From a virus: a stretch of DNA of 35,031 bases. The stretch lies in IMG/VR virus record IMGVR_UViG_3300042914_000150, positions 1 to 35,031 of that record, one strand, 5' to 3'. The notes below the pieces were generated by a model. The model saw only the letters and a list, made by a program, of their open reading frames with translations, was not told the origin of the DNA and searched no databases. Both the position numbers and the translations under genes were made by a program. Below are positions 22,263-28,709 of this stretch, one piece after another. Positions within the stretch are counted from its first letter, which is position 1, and every line of letters begins with the position of its first letter.

Positions 22263-22531
22263 AGAGACACACTTTAAACTATTTACAAGGAATGGGGTTT
22301 GATTCGTCAGATACCATTCTTTGTGAAGTGTGTGGCAAGGTAGCGGTAGATATAGCGCACATAGTTGCAAGGTCTAAATTCGGCAGTAAAAGAAAACAAC
22401 TGCAAGACCATATAACTAATTTATGTGCTATGTGTAGAGAGTGCCATTACGATTATGATTTTAAAAATAGGTGGACTGCTGAGGAAATATTTGAGATACA
22501 TTTAAAAAACATACCAAATGGCAAAAGGTAG
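22259..22531 (+). CDS. HNH endonuclease
   Basis: This 90-residue protein has the compact HNH fold: CEVCGK (Cys22, Cys25), VDIAHIVARSK (His34), NLCAMCRECHYDYD (Asn54, Cys56, Cys59, His63). The Cys pairs hold a structural zinc, while His34 and His63 form the catalytic centre. HNH nucleases next to terminases often help make the packaging cut; here the terminase is 1.6 kb downstream. Free-standing homing nuclease is the alternative. Its start codon sits in a predicted hairpin. Confidence 0.88.
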   Translation: MQRHTLNYLQGMGFDSSDTILCEVCGKVAVDIAHIVARSKFGSKRKQLQDHITNLCAMCRECHYDYDFKNRWTAEEIFEIHLKNIPNGKR

Positions 22532-22640
22532 CGAGAACAAAAATAAAATTAGCTTTGGGAAAAGAAAGCGAGGCTCTGCAAAGAAGTCCTTTAACAAGCA
22601 CACGCCAAGAGAAAAAGCATATAGAGGTCAAGGACGATGA
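22518..22640 (+). CDS. Small basic conserved phage protein
   Basis: A 40-codon ORF overlaps the HNH 3' end by 14 bp. The protein is very basic (ISFGKRKRGSAKKSFNKHTP and REKAYRGQGR). The SFGKR...KKSFNKHTP...YRGQGR layout is a short protein I recall as widespread in Bacteroidota phages. Its stop overlaps the next ATG as ATGA. The composition suggests nucleic-acid or ribosome binding, but no function is known. Confidence 0.7.
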   Translation: MAKGSENKNKISFGKRKRGSAKKSFNKHTPREKAYRGQGR

Positions 22641-22858
22641 GAAAATTAACTGCTATATGGCTGCTCCTTACACATAAGGCTTACTTCGTGGCAGTATGTA
22701 AGACAGGTATGAATGGAGACGATATGACAACCATAGGCAACTACACCTATGCGATGGCAGAAACTTTAATCAATAAGCACATAGCAGACGTAGACACTTA
22801 CTTAGACCAGGAAGACGCAATAGACCAAGCAAACGATATAATTAACGGAATACTATGA
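22637..22858 (+). CDS. Hypothetical protein
   Basis: This 73-residue protein begins MRKLTAIWLLLTHKAYFVAVCK, a hydrophobic but not clearly membrane-spanning start, and continues with an acidic helical region (DVDTYLDQEDAIDQANDII). It overlaps both neighbours through ATGA junctions. The N-terminus could be a beta-rich sheet or a weak membrane anchor. No family assigned. Confidence 0.6.
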   Translation: MRKLTAIWLLLTHKAYFVAVCKTGMNGDDMTTIGNYTYAMAETLINKHIADVDTYLDQEDAIDQANDIINGIL

Positions 22859-24132
22859 TACAAAACGTACCAATCAACACAGTTAAAGCAAATCCGAACA
22901 ACCCCAGAATAATAAAAGACGATAAGTTTGCAAAGCTTGTAAAGTCAATAAACGAGTTCCCGCAGATGCTAAACCTAAGACCTATTGTTGTAAATGACGA
23001 TATGGTAGTTCTAGGTGGCAATATGAGATTAAAGGCTTGTAAAGAAGCAGGACTAAAAGAGATACCAATCATTAAGGCAAGTGAACTAACAGAGCAGCAG
23101 CAAAAGGAGTTTATAGTTAAAGATAATGTAGGATATGGCGAATGGGATTGGGATGACCTTGCTAACAATTGGGATGTAGATGAGTTAACCGAATGGGGAT
23201 TAGATATTCCAGGATTTGTTAATGAGGAAACAATACCAGAAGTTGAAGAGGATGACTTTGATGTTCCAGAAGGTGGCATTGAAACAGATATAGTTCCAGG
23301 AGACCTATTTGAAATCGGACAACATAAATTACTATGCGGAAGTTCAACAGAAACAGATACCTGGGAAAGATTGTTTGAGAAAGAATTATGCGATATGGTT
23401 ATGACAGACCCACCATACAATGTAAACTATGAAGGTGGTACAGGTTTAAAGATTATGAATGACCAAATGACAAACGACTCCTTTTATCAATTTTTATATG
23501 ATTTCTATACTGCATTAGGAAGTTATACAAAACCAGGTGGTGCTTGGTATGTATGGCATGCAGATAGCGAAGGAGCAAATTTTAGACAAGCATTTAAGGA
23601 CTCAGGATTATTATTAAAGCAATGCTTAATATGGGTTAAGAACGCATTGGTAATGGGTAGACAAGATTATCACTGGAAACACGAGCCTTGCCTTTATGGT
23701 TGGAAAGAAGGAGCAGCACATTACTTCACAGACGATAGAACCAAAACAACTGTTATTGAAGATATTGCAGATTACAGAAAACTAAGTAAAAAAGAATTGC
23801 TTGACTTAGTTAAGGAGATGACATCAGACAAACAAAAGACAACAATAATACATTGCGATAAGCCTTCTAAAAATGATGTTCATCCTACAATGAAGCCAAT
23901 TAAACTATTAGCACCATTGATTGAGAACTCGTCTAAAATAGGAGAATTGGTAGCAGACGGATTTTTAGGTTCAGGTTCAACAATGGTAGCAGCACATCAA
24001 CTCAAAAGAAGATGTTACGGCACAGAACTTGACCCAAAGTACTGCCAGGTTATAGTAGACCGAATGATTAATCTCGACCCGACATTAGAAATTAAAAGGA
24101 ATGGTCAACCTTATGTTAAAACAGAAGCGTAA
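22855..24132 (+). CDS. ParB-like nuclease/DNA methyltransferase fusion
   Basis: This 425-residue protein has an N-terminal ParB/Srx-type domain (VPINTVKANPNNPRII, VVLGGNMRLKACKEAG, residues about 1-90) and a C-terminal DNA methylase of the N4/N6 type. Catalytic motif DPPY is at 185-188, and the AdoMet-binding DGFLGSGSTMVAA at about 368-380, in the beta-class order. HPTMKPIKLL lies between. It probably methylates phage DNA at A or C and so protects it from host restriction. Between the two domains is an acidic linker (about 122-150). Confidence 0.9.
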   Translation: MIQNVPINTVKANPNNPRIIKDDKFAKLVKSINEFPQMLNLRPIVVNDDMVVLGGNMRLKACKEAGLKEIPIIKASELTEQQQKEFIVKDNVGYGEWDWDDLANNWDVDELTEWGLDIPGFVNEETIPEVEEDDFDVPEGGIETDIVPGDLFEIGQHKLLCGSSTETDTWERLFEKELCDMVMTDPPYNVNYEGGTGLKIMNDQMTNDSFYQFLYDFYTALGSYTKPGGAWYVWHADSEGANFRQAFKDSGLLLKQCLIWVKNALVMGRQDYHWKHEPCLYGWKEGAAHYFTDDRTKTTVIEDIADYRKLSKKELLDLVKEMTSDKQKTTIIHCDKPSKNDVHPTMKPIKLLAPLIENSSKIGELVADGFLGSGSTMVAAHQLKRRCYGTELDPKYCQVIVDRMINLDPTLEIKRNGQPYVKTEA

Positions 24133-24136
24133 CAGA

Positions 24137-24496
24137 ATGAGCAAAGAACATTTAATACCATTCAAACCAGGACAATCGGGAAACCCAAACGGCAGACCCA
24201 GGAAGTATGTAAGCCTACTCAAAGAGCAAGGCTATAAACTTGCTGAGATAAACGATACCATACAAGCTATGATGTCTATGGATTTAGAGGAACTAAAAAC
24301 AGTATGGGATAACCCCAAGGCAACAATACTTGAAAAGACGATAGCAGCAGCTATGCGTAAGAGTTTAGAGAAGGGCAGCCTTTATAGTTTAGAAACTTTA
24401 CTTACCCGTGTTTATGGTAAGCCAAAAGAACAAATGGACATACAAACAGATAACAGAATAGAGATAGTATTTGTAGACGGCAAGACAATTCTTTAA
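24137..24496 (+). CDS. Terminase small subunit-like protein
   Basis: I use the ATG at 24137 (MSKEHLIPFKPGQSGNPNGRP), 119 residues; the frame extends upstream into the methyltransferase gene. The FKPGQSGNPNGRPRK motif is common in a family of small phage DNA-packaging proteins (DUF5681-type), and the rest is helical. It directly precedes the large terminase with a TAATG junction. In terminases the small subunit recognises the packaging site. The assignment relies mainly on position and motif. Confidence 0.65.
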   Translation: MSKEHLIPFKPGQSGNPNGRPRKYVSLLKEQGYKLAEINDTIQAMMSMDLEELKTVWDNPKATILEKTIAAAMRKSLEKGSLYSLETLLTRVYGKPKEQMDIQTDNRIEIVFVDGKTIL

Positions 24497-25644
24497 TGCG
24501 GATAGAACTACCGAACGGACATATAAACCAAAAGAAGATACTTGACTGCGAAGCTAGGTACATAGTTGTGATGTGCGGTAGAAGGTTCGGCAAATCGGAA
24601 CTCAGCCAGATTAAATGTATTACAACCGCAATCAAAGGCGGACAGGTTGCTTACATAACCCCTACCTATAAATTGGCTAAGGTATTTTTTGAGAAGCTAT
24701 GCAATAGCCTTCCGTTCCCTAATAACAAATCGGACTTAAATATCAGCTTCCCTAATGGTGGCAAGGTGGAGTTCTTTACAGGGGAACGCTTAGACAACCT
24801 GAGAGGTAGAAAGTTCAATCTGGTAATAGTAGACGAGGCTTCCTTTATACCTAACCTTGAAGACGGGTGGCTTAACTCAATAAGACCTACTTTAACTGAC
24901 TACAAGGGTAAAGCTATATTCCTTAGCACACCAAAAGGCAAGAATTACTTTTTTAGTTTGTTTAGCAAAGCAGAGCCGGATTGGCAGAGCTTTAAGTTTA
25001 CCACATACGATAACCCGTACATAGACCCACAGGAGATAGACGATGCTAGAAGGCAATTACCAGAGGTTGTATTTGAGCAGGAGTATATGGCAAACCCGGC
25101 AGAGAACGCAGCTAACCCTTTTGGCAGCCAACATATACGCAAGTGCTTACACCCGGTTACAACAATGCCGGTAGTAGCTTATGGGATTGACCTTGCCAAG
25201 TCAGTCGATTGGACTGTAATAGTAGGCTTAGACGAAGACGGAAACGTGGCTTATTTTGACCGCTTCCAAATGGATTGGCATAATACTAAGCAAACTATCC
25301 TTAGACTGCCTAAATGCCCTATCCTAGTCGATTCTACGGGGGTTGGTGACCCTATCTTAGAAGACCTGCAAAGAGAAGGGGTAATGATACAAGGCTTAAA
25401 ATTCACAAGTTCAAGTAAGCAACAACTAATGGAAGGATTACAGGCTGCGATACATCAAGGTAAGATAGGCTATCCTGAGGGGATAATAAGTCAGGAGCTT
25501 GAAGTCTTTGAGTATCAGTATACGGCAACGGGGGTAAAGTACTCAGCACCTTCCGGCTTCCACGATGATGCCGTTATGGCTCTGGCTTTGGCTTGGCAGA
25601 ATTTCAGCCTTAAACGTGGCACGGGTAGGTATGCCTTCCTTTAA
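24496..25644 (+). CDS. terL: Terminase large subunit
   Basis: This 382-residue protein powers genome packaging. The ATPase domain has Walker A CGRRFGKS (27-34), a coupling-like ITPTYKLAKVFFEK and Walker B LVIVDEAS (109-116). FLSTPKGKNYF at about 142-152 is motif III. The RNase H-like nuclease has acidic residues Asp232 (YGIDLAKS), Asp279 (LVDSTG) and Asp357/358 (FHDDAVMA). It is short for a TerL but all key residues are present. Packaging is followed by headful or site-specific cutting; which one cannot be seen directly. Confidence 0.93.
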   Translation: MRIELPNGHINQKKILDCEARYIVVMCGRRFGKSELSQIKCITTAIKGGQVAYITPTYKLAKVFFEKLCNSLPFPNNKSDLNISFPNGGKVEFFTGERLDNLRGRKFNLVIVDEASFIPNLEDGWLNSIRPTLTDYKGKAIFLSTPKGKNYFFSLFSKAEPDWQSFKFTTYDNPYIDPQEIDDARRQLPEVVFEQEYMANPAENAANPFGSQHIRKCLHPVTTMPVVAYGIDLAKSVDWTVIVGLDEDGNVAYFDRFQMDWHNTKQTILRLPKCPILVDSTGVGDPILEDLQREGVMIQGLKFTSSSKQQLMEGLQAAIHQGKIGYPEGIISQELEVFEYQYTATGVKYSAPSGFHDDAVMALALAWQNFSLKRGTGRYAFL

Positions 25645-25672
25645 TTGCAACAAGGTTACAAAAATATATTTG
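25645..25672 (+). promoter_or_regulatory. Candidate promoter after the terminase gene (upstream)
   Basis: TTG (25645-25647), 17 bases, then TATATTTG (25665-25672), an exact -7 match. It begins one base after the terminase stop and overlaps the second palindrome copy. Confidence 0.55.
25646..25660. promoter_or_regulatory. Palindromic operator candidate, copy 2
   Basis: TGCAACAAGGTTACA has the same arms as copy 1 except for one base and is followed by AAAATAT. It overlaps the -33 element of the upstream promoter, an ideal repressor position. See 13506-13520. Confidence 0.6.
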
Positions 25673-25699
25673 GTGGATTGTGTAGAACTTGTATATTTG
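25670..25699 (+). promoter_or_regulatory. Candidate late promoter
   Basis: TTG (25670-25672), 19 bases, then TATATTTG (25692-25699): an ideal Bacteroidota promoter layout. Transcription should start near 25706, 20 to 25 bases before the first small ORF at 25728. Confidence 0.7.
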
Positions 25700-25727
25700 G
25701 TTATTATTTAATCAAAACACAAACACA

Positions 25728-25814
25728 ATGAAAAAAGAAACCGCACAATTTTTAGCAGTATTAGTAGCAGCTTGTTACATTTTAGGGCAACTTCAAGACA
25801 TCTATTCAAAATGA
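25728..25814 (+). CDS. Tiny membrane protein
   Basis: A 28-codon ORF (MKKETAQFLAVLVAACYILG...) is the first frame after the best promoter. It is a single hydrophobic helix with a charged N-terminus and polar C-terminus. The TGA overlaps the next ATG (ATGA), so coupled translation is likely. It could be a tiny inner-membrane protein. Function unknown. Confidence 0.5.
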   Translation: MKKETAQFLAVLVAACYILGQLQDIYSK

Positions 25815-25936
25815 TCTACGCTATCTGCCTTCTGCTAATTGCAACAGGTTTTGTAATGGCAGCTTTATTTGACTACACAATTAAAAACTATGACCCAAAG
25901 CAACAAAGAATACATAGACAAATATTACGCAAGTGA
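25811..25936 (+). CDS. Tiny membrane protein
   Basis: A 41-codon ORF (MIYAICLLLIATGFVMAALF...) begins with a hydrophobic helix, followed by a basic tail rich in Lys, Arg and Gln. It is coupled to the previous ORF by ATGA and overlaps the next gene. The overlapping C-terminal part may be unconstrained. Confidence 0.5.
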   Translation: MIYAICLLLIATGFVMAALFDYTIKNYDPKQQRIHRQILRK

Positions 25937-26102
25937 GCCTATCAGCATAATGATGGCTAACATAGATGCTACCTATCTGGAAATACTTACATACTGTAAC
26001 GAGCAAGGCTATGAGCCTTCTAAACGCAGAATGAGAAAGCCAGAAGATAAGTCACAAATTGGCTTTTTTGACATTGAGAACTACAAACCCGAAACAATAT
26101 GA
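25890..26102 (+). CDS. Hypothetical protein
   Basis: The ATG at 25890 (MTQSNKEYIDKYYASEP) gives 70 residues; a TTG upstream is less likely. The protein is polar, with a helical centre (ISIMMANIDATYLEILTYCNEQ) and a basic segment KRRMRKPEDK. No membrane segment or known motif. It belongs to the operon starting at the 25.7-kb promoter. Confidence 0.55.
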   Translation: MTQSNKEYIDKYYASEPISIMMANIDATYLEILTYCNEQGYEPSKRRMRKPEDKSQIGFFDIENYKPETI

Positions 26103-26185
26103 GTGTTTTATTAATAATTGCAATATGGGAACTACTAAAAAAAATAGTAAAGACAATAGTTTACAAGCACTTAAATTCAAAATAG
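26099..26185 (+). CDS. Possible tiny membrane protein
   Basis: A 28-codon ORF (MSVLLIIAIWELLKKIVKTIVY...) starts with an ATGA overlap to the previous gene. It is hydrophobic then basic, and overlaps the next frame by 61 bp. The coupled start is the main support; the overlap makes it uncertain. Confidence 0.35.
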   Translation: MSVLLIIAIWELLKKIVKTIVYKHLNSK

Positions 26186-26268
26186 CTTTTTTTACTATTG
26201 GCATCTTAGCTTATATTGGGTTATTAATAATGGCTATTATACAAAAACTAAACATCTTAAAAAAATAA
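26125..26268 (+). CDS. Small membrane protein
   Basis: I use the ATG at 26125 (MGTTKKNSKDNSLQ), 47 residues; the upstream frame has only a TTG start within the preceding gene. One membrane helix (about residues 20-40, FKIAFFTIGILAYIGLLIMAI) is followed by a short basic end. Function unknown; it may act in the membrane with the neighbouring tiny ORFs. Confidence 0.5.
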   Translation: MGTTKKNSKDNSLQALKFKIAFFTIGILAYIGLLIMAIIQKLNILKK

Positions 26269-26271
26269 CAA

Positions 26272-26736
26272 ATGGAACTACAATTAATTTTTGAAACAAC
26301 AAAAGAACAAAGGGTGGAGTTTACACATCAAGTAATTGAACGCTTAAACGCAGGGGAGCTTGACCCGTTAAAAACGCATATACAGGTAAAAGCCTTAGAG
26401 GATATGCTAGAAACATTAAAGAACAACAAGGACTATAAAGATGCGGTATTACAAGCAGCCGTATTAAATGGCAAGGATTTTGAGTATATGAGTGCTAAGT
26501 TTAACATTAGAGAGGTAGGGGTTAAGTATGACTTCTCTAAATGCGAAAGCACAGACTACGAGGAGATAATGGCTGACTTTAACGATGCCACCAAACGTAA
26601 GAAGGACATGGAAGAGTTCTTAAAGAAAGTACCGCATCAAGGTCTTGAAATTATTAACGGAGTTACAGGCGAGGTTAAAAAAGTTTACCCTCCGGCAAAG
26701 AGTAGCACCACAAACGTAGCCGTATCATTAAAATAA
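26272..26736 (+). CDS. Hypothetical conserved phage protein
   Basis: This 154-residue, mostly helical protein starts MELQLIFETTKEQRVEF. A central segment, DAVLQAAVLNGKDFEYMSAKFNIREVGVKYDFS, resembles a family I have seen in Bacteroidota phages without known function. The C-terminus is Lys-rich and then Ser/Thr-rich. It begins four bases after the previous gene. There is no signal peptide or metal motif. Confidence 0.65.
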   Translation: MELQLIFETTKEQRVEFTHQVIERLNAGELDPLKTHIQVKALEDMLETLKNNKDYKDAVLQAAVLNGKDFEYMSAKFNIREVGVKYDFSKCESTDYEEIMADFNDATKRKKDMEEFLKKVPHQGLEIINGVTGEVKKVYPPAKSSTTNVAVSLK

Positions 26737-26837
26737 TAAAAATATTATACTTCTTTGCAATTTGCTTACCTTTGGCAGCGTTATGCTACATAGGTGGGCA
26801 TCTTGCTTATGAGATAATGTTAAAACTACGCAAATGA
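26727..26837 (+). CDS. Possible small membrane protein with non-ATG start
   Basis: The frame from 26706 to the TGA at 26835-26837 encodes a clear membrane-protein-like sequence (KIIKILYFFAICLPLAALCYIGG...) but lacks ATG, GTG or a suitable TTG. An ATT at 26727 would give a 36-residue single-span protein. It overlaps the end of the previous gene and its TGA overlaps the next ATG (ATGA), which is why I suspect it is translated. A slip from the preceding frame is another possibility. Confidence 0.35.
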   Translation: MKIIKILYFFAICLPLAALCYIGGHLAYEIMLKLRK

Positions 26838-27031
26838 CACCAAAAGAAAAGGCAGATAAATTATGTATTGATTTTTTAATGAAGCCTAATAATACGGATA
26901 TTAGGTTTGGTATGGATAAGCAATTAGCTAAACAATGCGCCTTAATAGCAGTAGACGAGATATTAAAAACTAATCCGTATAAAGCTAGAAATTACTGGCA
27001 AGAAGTTAAAAAAGAAATAAAAAAATTATGA
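26834..27031 (+). CDS. Small MTPxxxA-family protein, copy 2
   Basis: This 65-residue protein begins MTPKEKADKLCIDFLM and has the CALIAVDEIL helix and C-terminal YWQEVKKEIKKL. It is adjacent and homologous to the next gene, with which it shares MTPKEKA, QCALI(A/S)V and the same end, so the two arose by tandem duplication. Another copy is at 15347. Function unknown. Confidence 0.65.
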   Translation: MTPKEKADKLCIDFLMKPNNTDIRFGMDKQLAKQCALIAVDEILKTNPYKARNYWQEVKKEIKKL

Positions 27032-27225
27032 CACCCAAAGAAAAGGCAGAAAAACTATTTAATAAATTTGCGAATGTTATATATGATAGAGCATTAACTG
27101 TAATGCAATATGAAATATGTAAACAATGTGCATTAATATCAGTTGAAGAATTATTATATTATAGTGAAGACCCTGAATCATATATAGAATTTGAAGAAAT
27201 TAAGCAAGAAATAGAAAAATTATGA
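27028..27225 (+). CDS. Small MTPxxxA-family protein, copy 3
   Basis: This 65-residue protein (MTPKEKAEKLFNKFANVIYD...CKQCALISVEELLYY...FEEIKQEIEKL) is the duplicate of the gene immediately upstream and overlaps it by four bases. It has diverged more in the middle, with several Tyr residues. It also overlaps the next gene by ATGA. Function unknown. Confidence 0.65.
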   Translation: MTPKEKAEKLFNKFANVIYDRALTVMQYEICKQCALISVEELLYYSEDPESYIEFEEIKQEIEKL

Positions 27226-27914
27226 CTTGGAACGAATTAACAGTATGGCAGTACCAACAAATCTATCCAATAGTTACTAAGCCTGAAAAGGATTGGACTA
27301 ACTTAGATGTAGAGAGTAAGCTAGTAGGCATAATCTACAACCTTACAGACACTCAGGTGGATAGCTTGACTATTCAGCAGTTCAATAATCTAAGGGCTAC
27401 ACTAAGTTTTTTAGACGATAAGATAGAAGGTAAGCCGGTTAAGTACACAGAAGTAAACGGCAAACGTTATAGATTTATCTATGATGTTCAGCAGATCAAA
27501 GCAGCCAGATACATCGAGAGCAAAGTATTTAGCACCGACTTAGTTGGTAACCTGCACAAGTTAGCAGCCTCAATGGTTATGCCTCAGCGTAGGACTTGGT
27601 GGGGCAAATGGGTAGACGATACTTACGATGCTGCCAAGCATAGCGATTATGCAGCAGACCTACAAGCCTCTAATTTTGTTCACATCTATCATTCGGTTGT
27701 TTTTTTTTATCATGTATACAGAAATTGGATAGAAGTTTCTCAGGCTTATTTGATACAGGAAATGATGGCGAAGGGAATGACACCGGAATTAGCACAAGAG
27801 GCGGTTCAAATTTTATGCAGCAGTTTGGATGGCAATATTGTGCCAAATCTGTTGCCGACCACGAAAATATCACAGTTGACCAAAGCTATGAACTTACAAC
27901 AATCCAATTCTTAA
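27222..27914 (+). CDS. Tail assembly chaperone, short (gpG-like) product
   Basis: This 230-residue protein lies a few genes upstream of the tape measure, where most siphophages encode a tail chaperone. It is helical, with NELTVWQYQQIYPIVTKPEKDW at the start and several aromatic residues. A run of nine T at codons 160-162 provides a -1 frameshift site. The zero-frame end (MMAKGMTPELAQEAVQILCSSLDG...) is the short product; frameshifting gives a longer form. Chaperones of this kind coat the tape measure before tube polymerisation. Confidence 0.75.
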   Translation: MTWNELTVWQYQQIYPIVTKPEKDWTNLDVESKLVGIIYNLTDTQVDSLTIQQFNNLRATLSFLDDKIEGKPVKYTEVNGKRYRFIYDVQQIKAARYIESKVFSTDLVGNLHKLAASMVMPQRRTWWGKWVDDTYDAAKHSDYAADLQASNFVHIYHSVVFFYHVYRNWIEVSQAYLIQEMMAKGMTPELAQEAVQILCSSLDGNIVPNLLPTTKISQLTKAMNLQQSNS

Positions 27915-27979
27915 ATACCCTATCCTACTTAAAAGCAAAAGCTGACTTCGATAAGGAGCAGCATAGGAAACTCAAATAA
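27222..27979 (+). CDS. Tail assembly chaperone, -1 frameshift (gpGT-like) product
   Basis: Shifting by -1 within the T run at 27700-27708 joins the first about 162 residues to a second open frame that runs to 27979. That frame has no stop from the slip site on and encodes FDTGNDGEGND, SNFMQQFGWQYCAKSV and LNTLSYLKAKADFDKEQH, the typical T-domain end found in such fusion proteins. The final product would be about 252 residues. The T domain is expected to bind tail-tube subunits. Confidence 0.8.
27700..27708 (+). other. Programmed -1 ribosomal frameshift site
   Basis: Nine consecutive T contain the canonical slippery heptamer T TTT TTT in the zero frame (V-V-F-F). The -1 frame stays open from here to 27979. 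No strong downstream stem was identified by eye. Confidence 0.75.
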
Positions 27980-27984
27980 GACCG

Positions 27985-28017
27985 ACCCTGCCAATTTTGG
28001 TGGGGTTAGTTATTTTT
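27985..28017 (+). terminator. Intrinsic terminator after the chaperone gene
   Basis: ACCCTGCC (27985-27992) pairs with GGTGGGGT (27999-28006), including two G-U pairs, around a 6-nt loop. TTATTTTT follows at a short distance. It separates chaperone transcripts from the tail genes. Confidence 0.7.
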
Positions 28018-28027
28018 AGACCTTCCT

Positions 28028-28035
28028 TATATTTA
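28028..28035 (+). promoter_or_regulatory. Promoter-like TATATTTA element
   Basis: TATATTTA is 13 bases before the GTG start at 28041, exactly as at 1688-1695 before the GTG at 1701. There is no suitable TTG upstream at normal spacing, so a promoter role is tentative. Confidence 0.3.
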
Positions 28036-28040
28036 TTAGC

Positions 28041-28709
28041 GTGAGCATATCAAGGGCGCAAATAGAAGCATTAAGGAACGGCTTTATACAAAGTATAGGA
28101 AGCTCAGCGTTTAGTGCAGTAAAGCCAGGAGAACTGCCGGTATTAGAGGAAACCCTTGCCTTGTATGGTAAGGCTTTTAATGATGCCTTAGTTAAGATAT
28201 TAGACCAAGACAATATCACAAGCTCTGGTAAGTTAGCAGAACCGGCTTTGCCTATCATTACAAAGTTTGGCACAGGTTATGTTTTGAGCTTAGGTTATGA
28301 GCCAGGAAGCGAAGCAGCTAAATACTATGACTTTGTCAATAAAGGGGTTAAGGGTACTAAGAACGTAAAGGCAGATAGCAAAACACCATACGCTTTTAAG
28401 AGCAGTAAGAAAGCCGTGCCGGTTAGCTCAATAGAAAAATGGCTTAGTTACAACAAGCTCAAATCAGTATCGGTATCAAGATACACAAGACTAGGAACTG
28501 AGAGAAAGGCAATAGAAGGCAAGAAGTCCTTAGCTTTTTTAATTGCTAAAAGCATACACAGGAAAGGTCTAAAATCTACACACTACTTTGACAGAGCAGT
28601 AGCTCAAATATTTAATAAAGAATTTATCCAAAATTTAGCAGTCGCATTAGGTGGCGATGTGCAAATTCAAATCAAACAAGCAATCAATGGCAATAACAAT
28701 AACAAGTAG
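28041..28709 (+). CDS. Tail completion/neck protein (HK97 gp10-like)
   Basis: This 222-residue protein starts with GTG (MSISRAQIEALRNGF). Features such as EAAKYYDFVNKGVKGTKN, PYAFK and the LAFLIAKSIHRKGLKSTHYFDRA segment resemble gp10-type neck proteins. Such proteins connect the head and tail. No signal peptide, and the end is Gln/Asn-rich. It is separated from upstream genes by a terminator. Assignment is by resemblance and position. Confidence 0.55.
   Translation: MSISRAQIEALRNGFIQSIGSSAFSAVKPGELPVLEETLALYGKAFNDALVKILDQDNITSSGKLAEPALPIITKFGTGYVLSLGYEPGSEAAKYYDFVNKGVKGTKNVKADSKTPYAFKSSKKAVPVSSIEKWLSYNKLKSVSVSRYTRLGTERKAIEGKKSLAFLIAKSIHRKGLKSTHYFDRAVAQIFNKEFIQNLAVALGGDVQIQIKQAINGNNNNK

Noticed and set aside
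22842-23420. 192-codon open frame on the minus strand
   Set aside because: It lies fully opposite the ParB-methyltransferase gene, has low-complexity Ser/Pro composition and no motif.
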